Origin: an archaeon
GTDB taxonomy: Archaea > Hydrothermarchaeota > Hydrothermarchaeia > Hydrothermarchaeales > Hydrothermarchaeaceae
NCBI GenBank assembly: GCA_018830205.1
Contig: JAHJSX010000012.1
Span: forward strand, 1-9,863
Direction of reading: 5' to 3'
DNA: 9,863 nt
Shown here: piece after piece, positions 1-5,888 of the stretch
Layout: every line of letters begins with the position of its first letter
Position numbering within the stretch: position 1 is the first letter of the stretch
Notes under the pieces: model-generated
What the model was told of the DNA's origin: nothing
The model's input: the letters and a program-made list of their open reading frames with translations, nothing else
The model's database searches: none
Made by a program: the position numbers and the translations under genes

Positions 1-895
1 ATGTTACCTCAAGCCTCATGCCCGGGTGGGTGTGGGCATGCCAGGAGCCGGTGTTTGTAAAGGAAAAATCTATGACATTCGTACCGATAGTAACATGGCT
101 TGTTACATCAGCCAATCCAAAAAATCCTGTCCCTAATGCGCCAAGAGATTGCGTATCTATCGTAACAATATCAGATTTTATGTCATTATTGTTTACTTCG
201 AGGGTGGTGATGTCAGTAATGGGTGGGTCATAATGCATAGAAATGTAGAGTGTTGCGTTTGTGATATTTGCATCAGCAGGTATTTCAAATCTTGTTTCTA
301 TATCAACGTCGTTGGTGGACCATCCGCCCCCCTGGGGATTAATGGATATCACTTTTTTTGTAGTCTTTGACATGTCTACAATGCTCGCCCTCGCTATGCA
401 TCCGGTTATTGGCCTTTCCTTTTCATAGCCGCTGACCAACTTAAACCCAACATCTATGCTTTCGGATTCGTTTTCGTAAGGTCTTTGTGTTGGACCTGTT
501 AATGTTCTATTGTCGGATGTGAACTCTAAATCCGTGTATTCGGTGCCGTTTGCATATACCCCCAGGAAATCTACGCCATATCCCATTTGCTCAGGTATCA
601 TTGGGTTCAGGGTCGCGTTAATTAATACCAGCAGGTTATTCCTCTCTACTGTCCAGCTTGCGTCTGATTCGTTTCTTAGCTTGGTATAATTGGCAAACAT
701 CAAACCGAAGTCATCAAGCATGCCCTGTTTCTCAAGCACAGCCATTATGTCCACCGACCTGTGGGCCATCTCCATCGACTGGGACTGCATATGAATCATC
801 ACCCCCCCGCTGAAAGTGGAGACCGTGCCCACAAGTATAAATACAGGAATTAGGGCAAGGACGGCATCCATCGTGAAGATAAAGGCCCTGTTCAT
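1..895 (-). CDS. N-terminally anchored extracytoplasmic glycoprotein, 3' end outside window (partial)
   Basis: The frame is open from the ATG at 895 to the left edge: 298 codons with no stop, so the C-terminus is missing. The protein begins MNRAFIFTMDAVLALIPVFI, a short polar start followed by a hydrophobic segment (about residues 11-27). This resembles archaeal class III (prepilin-like) signal segments or a signal anchor. The rest is polar and beta-like, with N-x-S/T sequons near residues 69, 75, 93, 116, 129, 142, 220 and 223, as expected of an exported glycoprotein. The ATG overlaps the stop of the upstream gene (ATGA), and a GAGGTG Shine-Dalgarno lies 5 nt before it, so translation is probably coupled. 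The start motif FT-M-D-x-x-LALIP closely parallels that of the upstream neighbour (FT-L-D-x-x-LALVP), suggesting the two work together at the cell surface, perhaps in a pilus-like or S-layer-associated structure. I do not recognise a family for the ectodomain. Confidence 0.8.
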   Translation of the reverse strand, partial: MNRAFIFTMDAVLALIPVFILVGTVSTFSGGVMIHMQSQSMEMAHRSVDIMAVLEKQGMLDDFGLMFANYTKLRNESDASWTVERNNLLVLINATLNPMIPEQMGYGVDFLGVYANGTEYTDLEFTSDNRTLTGPTQRPYENESESIDVGFKLVSGYEKERPITGCIARASIVDMSKTTKKVISINPQGGGWSTNDVDIETRFEIPADANITNATLYISMHYDPPITDITTLEVNNNDIKSDIVTIDTQSLGALGTGFFGLADVTSHVTIGTNVIDFSFTNTGSWHAHTHPGMRLEVT

Positions 896-1845
896 CTGCC
901 CACCTCAAGGACGACTTTGACAGGTTTTGCGCCCGCCAGATTTGGGGATATCATGTTTTCGGGCGTTCCGGCTGGGGCCTTTATTATATAGTAATTTGCC
1001 TCCCCGTTGCCCTTAGGCCTTACCATAAGTTCATTAACGGTATTTTCTGTTAAGATACCGTCAACTTGCTCTTTAATTATGAGATTGGGCTGGCCGAGAT
1101 TAATATAATTGGGCTCTCCGGTGCAGTCGCATGTAACACCGGTATCAGGGTTAATCCCATATTTATTGGTCACGGCGGGACCGCTTTGCCACTCGCCAAC
1201 AAGCCAAAAATCGTATGTTGTTGTTTCACCGGCTGCAACAAAAAAGGTCTCATTGTAAACACGTGTTCCGGCATTGGAACAGCATGCTGTCGCATTTGTC
1301 GCAAAATGCCCTACCTCTTCCATCATACCTGATATTTCCGAAAGCGCAAGCAAGGCAAGTCTTTCACTTGCATATATATTCAATACACTCCCCCGTGACC
1401 CGGTAGCGAAATTTATTGATAGGTTGGTTGTGTTGGCTGAAGCGCCTAAAAATGATAGATTCATGTATGAAAAAGTCTCGTTTCCAAGCAGGCTTTTGAT
1501 TCCGACCGAGAATATTGTGCCTCCGGCAATCGAGGCGTTTAAAGCCCCTACTTTCCTGCTGTCCAATTGATAGGGCCCCACACCTGCTGTCGTTGAGTAA
1601 TTTGCAAGTCCCAGTATACTTGGAGCGTTTGTTGAGTTCCAGTCTGGCGGGTCGCCTGGGGTTTTTATCAGGACGTCCATCGCATCATTTATCATCCTGT
1701 TGTTTGAGTACCAGCTGGTGTAATCAGACATCTGTATCGCCACCCCTGACATCGCGCTCGCCGATATGCCTATGGCTATTGTCAGCGGTACTAGCGCCAG
1801 TAGTAAATCTAATGTGAATAGTTGGGCCTTAGCGCCACGTTTCAT
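892..1845 (-). CDS. Prepilin-like / N-terminally anchored secreted glycoprotein
   Basis: From ATG 1845 it encodes 317 residues; a GTG at 1854 would add three (MIK). I prefer ATG because GTGAT lies 4 nt before it and nothing similar precedes the GTG. The N-terminus is basic, then AQLFTLDLLLALVPLTIAIG: this resembles the archaeal class III prepilin pattern (basic stretch, Q-L-x-x-L-[DE], long hydrophobic helix), with the charged residue entering the helix. The remaining ~280 residues are polar and Asn/Ser/Thr/Gly-rich, with about nine N-x-S/T sequons. There are cysteines as a CC pair and a C-D-C pair that could form disulfides or bind metal. It is the first gene of a minus-strand operon whose second gene starts within its stop codon. 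The function is not recognised; a pilin-like or surface-structure subunit is an inference from the N-terminus only. Confidence 0.8.
   Translation of the reverse strand: MKRGAKAQLFTLDLLLALVPLTIAIGISASAMSGVAIQMSDYTSWYSNNRMINDAMDVLIKTPGDPPDWNSTNAPSILGLANYSTTAGVGPYQLDSRKVGALNASIAGGTIFSVGIKSLLGNETFSYMNLSFLGASANTTNLSINFATGSRGSVLNIYASERLALLALSEISGMMEEVGHFATNATACCSNAGTRVYNETFFVAAGETTTYDFWLVGEWQSGPAVTNKYGINPDTGVTCDCTGEPNYINLGQPNLIIKEQVDGILTENTVNELMVRPKGNGEANYYIIKAPAGTPENMISPNLAGAKPVKVVLEVGR
901..906 (-). promoter_or_regulatory. Shine-Dalgarno site for the 895 start
   Basis: On the minus strand this reads GAGGTG, six bases of the archaeal GGAGGTGAT consensus, 5 nt before the ATG at 893-895. It supports that start and shows that this organism uses ribosome binding sites for genes inside operons. 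Confidence 0.75.
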
Positions 1846-1849
1846 TTTA

Positions 1850-1854
1850 ATCAC
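1850..1854 (-). promoter_or_regulatory. Shine-Dalgarno site for the 1845 start
   Basis: On the minus strand this reads GTGAT, the 3' half of the archaeal GGAGGTGAT consensus, 4 nt before the ATG at 1843-1845. It favours this ATG over the GTG at 1852-1854, which overlaps the site itself. Confidence 0.5.
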
Positions 1855-1906
1855 TTTGATGGCTTATATTTATGTCAGTTTTTGCTCATATGTATGCTGG
1901 ATATAT

Positions 1907-1914
1907 TTTATATA
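1907..1914 (-). promoter_or_regulatory. TATA box of the leftward operon
   Basis: The plus strand reads TTTATATA; the minus strand reads TATATAAA. With the usual archaeal distance of about 25 nt, transcription would start near 1885. That leaves a leader of about 40 nt, consistent with the Shine-Dalgarno before the ATG at 1845. The other orientation (TTTATATA on plus) is too far from the ligase start to be its only promoter, but it cannot be excluded. Confidence 0.5.
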
Positions 1915-1924
1915 CCGGTATATA
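1909..1924. promoter_or_regulatory. Perfect 16-bp palindrome, candidate operator
   Basis: TATATACCGGTATATA is a perfect inverted repeat overlapping the TATA element in the divergent intergenic region. A second CCGG-centred element (GCCGGC, 1926-1931, flanked by ATAT on the left and AATATA on the right) is centred 12 bp away. CCG-TT-CGG follows at 1942-1949. A dimeric repressor or activator binding here could control one or both divergent operons. That is inference; only the symmetry is seen. Confidence 0.45.
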
Positions 1925-1968
1925 TGCCGGCGGAATATAAACCGTTCGGGTAGTGAATTTGTGTAAAG

Positions 1969-1976
1969 TTTAATAT
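1969..1976 (+). promoter_or_regulatory. TATA-like box for the ligase operon (leaderless)
   Basis: TTTAATAT preceded by GTAAAG (BRE-like) is centred 29-30 nt before the ligase ATG at 2002. This is the spacing expected for a leaderless or near-leaderless archaeal transcript. No Shine-Dalgarno precedes the ATG, which fits. Confidence 0.5.
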
Positions 1977-2001
1977 GCTCTACTTGCATATCTAAATCCC
2001 T

Positions 2002-3675
2002 ATGGAATACCAGAAGCTCGCCAGTGTTTACGAAAGGCTCGAAATAACCCCTGCAAAGCTTGAAAAAACAGATATAATAGCAGGGCTTTTGGGGGAAACT
2101 CCTGACGAACTCCTTGACATCGTGCCCTCGCTTTTGATGGGCCGGATATTTCCTGACTGGAGCCAACTTGAGCTTGGAATGGGCCCCGGCCTTTTGTATG
2201 ACAGCGTCTGCTTCATCACCGGAGTGTCAAAGGACGCGCTAAAAGATACCATCCGGGATGAGGGGGACGTGGGGAAGGCAACCGAGAAGCTGCTTGAAAA
2301 GAAGGTGCAATCCTCACTTTTTTCAAAAAAGCTCGAAGTCCGCGAGGTTTATGAAAAATTTGAAAAAATCGCAGGAGCAGCTGGCGCAAAATCCCAGGAC
2401 AAAATGAAACGGATTCTAAGCGACCTTTTAAACAGCGCAACGCCCTCTGAAGCGAAGTATATCACACGTACTGTGCTTGACGAGCTCCGTGTTGGGGTCG
2501 CAGAGGGCCTTGTGAGGGACGCGATTGCACTCGCTTTTGACGTTCCAAAGGACGCTGTTGAGCGGGCATACATGATTACAAATGACTTCGGGGTGGTGGC
2601 AAAAACCGCAAAGGCGGCGGGAGAGAAAGGGCTCCAAGGCCTCAAGATGAAAATCGGGGTGCCGCTAAAGCCGATGCTCTCGCAAATTGCGCCAAGCATT
2701 GACGACGTCCTAGGCGATGTAGAGGATGTGGCTTTTGAAATTAAATACGACGGCGCGCGCCTGCAAATCCACAAAAACGGGAGTGAAGTACGACTCTTCT
2801 CGCGCCGCCTTGAGGAAGTCACACAAAACCTCCCTGACATTGTGGAATACGCGAAGAAGGCTATCAAAGAGGATGCTATTGTAGAGGGGGAGGCCGTGGC
2901 GATTGACCCTGTGACCCGAAAGCCAAGGGCATTCCAGTACATGCTGAAGCGCTTTCGGAGAAAGTACGACATCGAGCGCATGGCAAAGGAGATTCCATTT
3001 GAGACCTACCTTTTCGATGTTTTATATGCGCGGGGGAAGTCCCAGATTGACGAGCCTTTTAAAAACAGGCGGAAGTTGCTGGAAGAGATAATCGAACCGA
3101 TTGACAAAAAATTCGAGCTTGCAAAGCAGCGAATAACCCACGACGCGTCTGTTGCTGAAGAGTTTTACAACGAGGCAATCGAAATGGGCCACGAAGGCCT
3201 GATGATAAAGAACAGGCTTGCCTCATATACGCCTGGGGCGCGCGTCAAGCACATGTACAAGATAAAGCCGGTGATGGAGACCCTTGACCTTGTGATTGTG
3301 GGGGCGCTGTGGGGCACCGGCAAGCGTACCGGGTGGCTAAGCTCCTATGTGCTCGGCGCAAAGGACATGGAGACGGGCGAATTCACATCGGTTGGGCGTG
3401 TCGGCACAGGGGTTACAGAGGAGCAATTACAAGAATTTACAGATGTTTTGAAACCCCTCATTGAATACGAATCGGGGGGCGAGGTAAGGCTTCATCCTGA
3501 TGTCGTGGTCGAGGTGGCATTCCAGGAGATTCAAGAATCTCCCCAGTATAAATCAGGGTTTGCGCTGCGGTTTCCGAGAGTCATGAGAATTAGGGAGGAC
3601 AAGTCCCCGAGTGATGCAGAAACACTTGAGAGGTTGAAGGTCCTTTACGAGGCCCAGCGGGGGCAGGCAAAATGA
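2002..3675 (+). CDS. lig: ATP-dependent DNA ligase (archaeal LigI family)
   Basis: Seals nicks in duplex DNA through a ligase-adenylate and DNA-adenylate, joining Okazaki fragments and completing repair. At 557 residues it has the usual archaeal length and all parts in order. Residues 1-215 form the helical DNA-binding domain (including the TPSEAKYITR and ELRVGVAEGLVRDA blocks). The nucleotidyltransferase domain carries motif I KYDGAR with catalytic Lys248, EGEAVAID at 295-302, the FDVLY strand at 338-342, EGLMIKN at 398-404 and YKIKP at 419-423. The OB domain has GRVGTG at 465-470 and RFPRVMRIREDKSPSDAETLE-type motif VI near 523-543. The start is the only ATG well placed before the conserved N-terminus, and the transcript is probably leaderless. 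Its stop overlaps the start of the RNase HIII gene (ATGA), so the two products are probably made together. Nothing looks damaged. Confidence 0.96.
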   Translation: MEYQKLASVYERLEITPAKLEKTDIIAGLLGETPDELLDIVPSLLMGRIFPDWSQLELGMGPGLLYDSVCFITGVSKDALKDTIRDEGDVGKATEKLLEKKVQSSLFSKKLEVREVYEKFEKIAGAAGAKSQDKMKRILSDLLNSATPSEAKYITRTVLDELRVGVAEGLVRDAIALAFDVPKDAVERAYMITNDFGVVAKTAKAAGEKGLQGLKMKIGVPLKPMLSQIAPSIDDVLGDVEDVAFEIKYDGARLQIHKNGSEVRLFSRRLEEVTQNLPDIVEYAKKAIKEDAIVEGEAVAIDPVTRKPRAFQYMLKRFRRKYDIERMAKEIPFETYLFDVLYARGKSQIDEPFKNRRKLLEEIIEPIDKKFELAKQRITHDASVAEEFYNEAIEMGHEGLMIKNRLASYTPGARVKHMYKIKPVMETLDLVIVGALWGTGKRTGWLSSYVLGAKDMETGEFTSVGRVGTGVTEEQLQEFTDVLKPLIEYESGGEVRLHPDVVVEVAFQEIQESPQYKSGFALRFPRVMRIREDKSPSDAETLERLKVLYEAQRGQAK

Positions 3676-4292
3676 AGATGATTGCAGGATGTGACGAAGC
3701 TGGGAAGGGCGACTACTTCGGCTATGTGGTTGCGGCATGCGTGTGCTCTGATGAGAAAGTGCTCGGGGATATTGGAGTCCGGGATTCAAAAAAAATATCA
3801 AAGGGGCGTGTTTTCGCAATTGATAAGGAAATCAGAAAGAGATGCGCTTATTCTGTTGTAACGCTCTCGCCAAAAAGATACAACGAACTGCACAAGGACA
3901 CGGGGGGAAAGTACAACTTAAATGAAATGCTCGGATGGCTGCATGCGAAGGCCATAGGCGAGATTTTGAAAGAATGCGACCCTGTGACCATAACGGTTGA
4001 TAAATTTGGAAAAGAAGAGAACGTGCTGAGGAATGTAAGCGAGGGCAAGGACAAACTTGTCTTTGTAGAAAAGGGCGAGAGGAAGCTGGCCGTTGCAGCC
4101 GCTTCAATCGTTGCGCGGGCTGAGTTTTTGAGGAGGCATGACGAGCTTTCAAAGAAGGCTGACATTGGAATGCCCCTCCCAAGGGGTTCGGCCCACGTAA
4201 AAGATGCTGCAAGGGAATTCATTAAGAGGCATGGAAAGGAGGCCCTTGGCGATTTCGCAAAGGTGCATTTTAAGATAACAAAAGAATTGTGA
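3672..4292 (+). CDS. rnhC: Ribonuclease HIII-type nuclease, catalytic domain only
   Basis: Predicted to cleave the RNA strand of RNA-DNA hybrids (primers, R-loops, misinserted ribonucleotides). The N-terminus carries CDEAGKGDYFG: the G-D-Y-F-G form marks RNase HIII rather than HII, and D8-E9 are the first two catalytic acids. D110 (ITVDKF) is the third, and E136 sits where the fourth acid is expected, before AVAAASIVAR (140-149). DSKK (38-41) and the NLNEMLGWLHAKAI block (82-95) are also family features. At 206 residues it lacks the TBP-like substrate-binding domain found at the N-terminus of typical bacterial RNase HIII (around 300 residues). The proline usually following GDYFG is Tyr18 here. 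It overlaps the ligase stop by ATGA, which suggests joint action in Okazaki fragment maturation or ribonucleotide repair. An unusual RNase HII is the alternative. Confidence 0.85.
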   Translation: MKMIAGCDEAGKGDYFGYVVAACVCSDEKVLGDIGVRDSKKISKGRVFAIDKEIRKRCAYSVVTLSPKRYNELHKDTGGKYNLNEMLGWLHAKAIGEILKECDPVTITVDKFGKEENVLRNVSEGKDKLVFVEKGERKLAVAAASIVARAEFLRRHDELSKKADIGMPLPRGSAHVKDAAREFIKRHGKEALGDFAKVHFKITKEL

Positions 4293-4294
4293 CT

Positions 4295-4313
4295 CCGCAA
4301 CTTTTTTATTTAC
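4295..4313 (+). repeat. 19-bp T-rich repeat, copy 1
   Basis: CCGCAACTTTTTTATTTAC, identical to copy 2 at 5580-5598. It begins 3 nt after the RNase HIII stop. Two readings are possible. The oligo-T tract may be an archaeal transcription terminator for the ligase operon. Or the TTTTTTATT core, centred about 26 nt before the ATG at 4332, may be a TATA box. A Shine-Dalgarno sits between it and that ATG, which fits a start on a leadered transcript and somewhat favours the terminator reading. Confidence 0.6.
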
Positions 4314-4320
4314 CTCACGA

Positions 4321-4325
4321 GAGGT
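4321..4325 (+). promoter_or_regulatory. Shine-Dalgarno site for the 4332 start
   Basis: GAGGT, part of GGAGGTGAT, lies 6 nt before the ATG at 4332. It supports this start and means that the mRNA must begin at or before about 4320. Confidence 0.6.
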
Positions 4326-4331
4326 TATAGC

Positions 4332-5564
4332 ATGAGACTGTGGGGGATTGTAATAATAATCCTGTTATTTTTTTTGATTCCAGGATGCACTGAAAAAGAA
4401 TACGATTATCAGGAAAACCTGACTCCGGAGTATGAGACCGTACAAACTACATCACCACCAACCACAACAGCACCGCCTCCTGTAGTACAATCAGGCACCT
4501 GTTTTACTTCTTACATTATAATTGACGGCGTTAGTTATCACAAAGGGACTTCAATGTATAATGAGTTCTGTGATCAAAGAGCAACAAGCCCACCTACGAC
4601 GACACGCGCTCCAACAACAAGCTACAAGACCTCCACAACAACAGATGCTGACTTAACTAATGGATTTAAAAGAACATACACTTGGAGTTATGGGGGACGT
4701 GATTGGGGAATGGTTCTGAATTTCTATGATGAGACTTATGATTCCTACGAAGATAGAACCCGCCAAAGAGAGTATGATTTGTTTGCATCAGATCCATATG
4801 ACGACAAGCTAATAAAATCGCTTGCAGACTTTTTCACTGACATGGGGGAATCTTATGGCTTGGATAAATACGAAATTCCACTTTTAGCCGTATCTTTTAT
4901 CCAATCACTACCCTATACATCTGACCGTGTAACGACCGGTTATGATGAATATCCAAGATTCCCTTATGAAACGCTTTATGATAACGGAGGGGACTGTGAG
5001 GATACCTCAATTCTTACAGTCGCAATTTTACAAGAAATGGGCTATGGGGCGGTTCTTTTAGAAATACCCAACCATATGGCGGTTGGAGTAAAATGTTCTT
5101 CAGATGTCCCAGGATATTATTACAACTACCAAGGAGACAGATATTGTTACTTGGAGACCACCGGGGAAAATTGGGACGTCGGGGAAATGCCTGACGAATA
5201 CAAAAACCAAAAGGTGCAAGTGATACCCGTTTACAAAAAACCTTATTTGGACATTGATTTTGAGTATACATACAGGTATGACAATTATGATACTTATGTG
5301 GATGTGGACTTGACAGTGATGAATTACGGGTCCGAAGCCGCAAAAAATGCGATAATATATATTGCACTCCAAACTACTGACACAACAAAAGTATGGGATT
5401 CAATCACCAGTGAGGAATTAACGATTTTACCTGAAGGAGGTTACACGCGGAAGGTGACAAATCTTCATGTTCCAACAGGTCAAGCTTTCAGAGTATATGC
5501 AGTAGTATGGGGCGATAACATCGTTTCAGATGAAGCAGTAAGTGGTTGGACTACTTGGTCATAA
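4332..5564 (+). CDS. Secreted lipoprotein with transglutaminase-like domain
   Basis: A 410-residue exported protein. Residues 1-18 are a signal peptide with a long hydrophobic core, ending in a lipobox (LIPGC) with Cys19 as the probable lipid attachment site. Two Thr/Pro-rich linkers follow (about 38-52 and 84-104). The short piece between them has one Cys near each end (C57, C80), possibly a disulfide-bonded knob. Residues about 155-300 hold a transglutaminase-like cysteine-peptidase fold: NGGDCEDTSILTVAIL with nucleophile Cys222, His248 in the NHMAVGV strand, and Glu275 (YLETTGE) as a likely third catalytic residue. The C-terminal ~100 residues look like an Ig/CARDB-like beta domain. It probably acts outside the cell on proteins or peptide bonds; the substrate is unknown. 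It stands alone between two copies of a 19-bp repeat, about 40 nt after the RNase HIII gene. Domain assignment is firm, the reaction is not: these domains may act as proteases, amidases or cross-linkers. Confidence 0.85.
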   Translation: MRLWGIVIIILLFFLIPGCTEKEYDYQENLTPEYETVQTTSPPTTTAPPPVVQSGTCFTSYIIIDGVSYHKGTSMYNEFCDQRATSPPTTTRAPTTSYKTSTTTDADLTNGFKRTYTWSYGGRDWGMVLNFYDETYDSYEDRTRQREYDLFASDPYDDKLIKSLADFFTDMGESYGLDKYEIPLLAVSFIQSLPYTSDRVTTGYDEYPRFPYETLYDNGGDCEDTSILTVAILQEMGYGAVLLEIPNHMAVGVKCSSDVPGYYYNYQGDRYCYLETTGENWDVGEMPDEYKNQKVQVIPVYKKPYLDIDFEYTYRYDNYDTYVDVDLTVMNYGSEAAKNAIIYIALQTTDTTKVWDSITSEELTILPEGGYTRKVTNLHVPTGQAFRVYAVVWGDNIVSDEAVSGWTTWS

Positions 5565-5579
5565 AACTAAAAATAGATC

Positions 5580-5598
5580 CCGCAACTTTTTTATTTAC
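5580..5598 (+). repeat. 19-bp T-rich repeat, copy 2
   Basis: Identical to copy 1 at 4295-4313, here starting 15 nt after the lipoprotein stop. Both are preceded by GA plus two bases that differ in order. A terminator role suits this copy best, since no convincing plus-strand gene starts about 25 nt downstream. If it is instead a promoter, it would drive a plus-strand RNA beginning near 5620. Confidence 0.6.
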
Positions 5599-5609
5599 AA
5601 AATATCTTT

Positions 5610-5636
5610 TCTCTCCACTCCTCTTTACTGGAGAGA
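5610..5636. repeat. Inverted repeat, 8-bp arms
   Basis: TCTCTCCA (5610-5617) and TGGAGAGA (5629-5636) are perfectly complementary around an 11-nt loop. The sequence is purine/pyrimidine-simple, so it could be chance. A hairpin here might mark the end of the minus-strand operon transcript or the plus-strand lipoprotein transcript. No U-run follows it directly on the plus strand. Confidence 0.3.
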
Positions 5637-5639
5637 GCA

Positions 5640-5888
5640 TTATAGAACTTCACTGCTTTTCTTAAGACTTTTCTTTTTGACTCCGAAGGCATCTTTAACA
5701 GTGACCATTGCCACCGCTTTTTTCTTGGTAACCTTCTTTGTTTTGGTTGTCTTTTTTGGTTTTATTCCCTTGGAGAGAAGAAGCCCGGCCCGAGCACATA
5801 AGGAACATAATGTATCACGTCTCAGAGCCTCGCAGATAACAAGCAGGTCACTTAAAAATGGCTTTATACACGTCTTCCATCGTAAGTC
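5640..5888 (-). pseudogene. Lysine-rich open frame without a start codon, possible gene remnant
   Basis: A minus-strand frame is open from just after a TGA (5889-5891) to the TAA at 5640-5642, about 82 codons, with no ATG, GTG or TTG until an internal ATG at 5708 (22 codons to the stop). From about 5775 it reads like real protein: KGIKPKKTTKTKKVTKKKAV, then a VTVKDAFG segment and a second Lys/Ser-rich end. This resembles the basic tail of a nucleic-acid-binding protein. The first part, overlapping the 3' end of the 5848 gene, looks non-coding. It may be the 3' end of a gene cut off when the right-hand gene block arrived, or a very short Lys-rich protein. The apparently hydrophobic plus-strand reading of the same bases is its complement. 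No family is recognised. Confidence 0.3.

Larger units (their letters stand above)
5565..5847. other. Intergenic junction region
   Basis: About 280 bases between the convergent lipoprotein gene and the minus-strand operon. Apart from the 19-bp repeat copy, the short inverted repeat and the Lys-rich frame, I see nothing here: no tRNA, no transposase fragment and no att-like duplication that I could identify by eye. The plus strand is T-rich from 5655 to 5765. Confidence 0.5.

Noticed and set aside
18..370. Plus-strand small frames at the left edge
   Set aside because: They are antisense to the partial surface-protein gene, whose frame, Shine-Dalgarno and ATGA coupling are convincing.
2349..2981. 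Long minus-strand open frame (210 codons)
   Set aside because: Lies wholly antisense to the ligase catalytic region. It is Ser/Arg-rich, as expected for the complement of GC-rich coding DNA, and has no family motifs.
3832..4300. Two overlapping minus-strand frames of 126 and 150 codons
   Set aside because: Both are antisense to the RNase HIII gene and show no protein-like motif or ribosome site.
5771..5802. GC-rich patch as a possible tRNA or strong terminator hairpin
   Set aside because: No cloverleaf or sufficiently long complementary arms could be formed around it.
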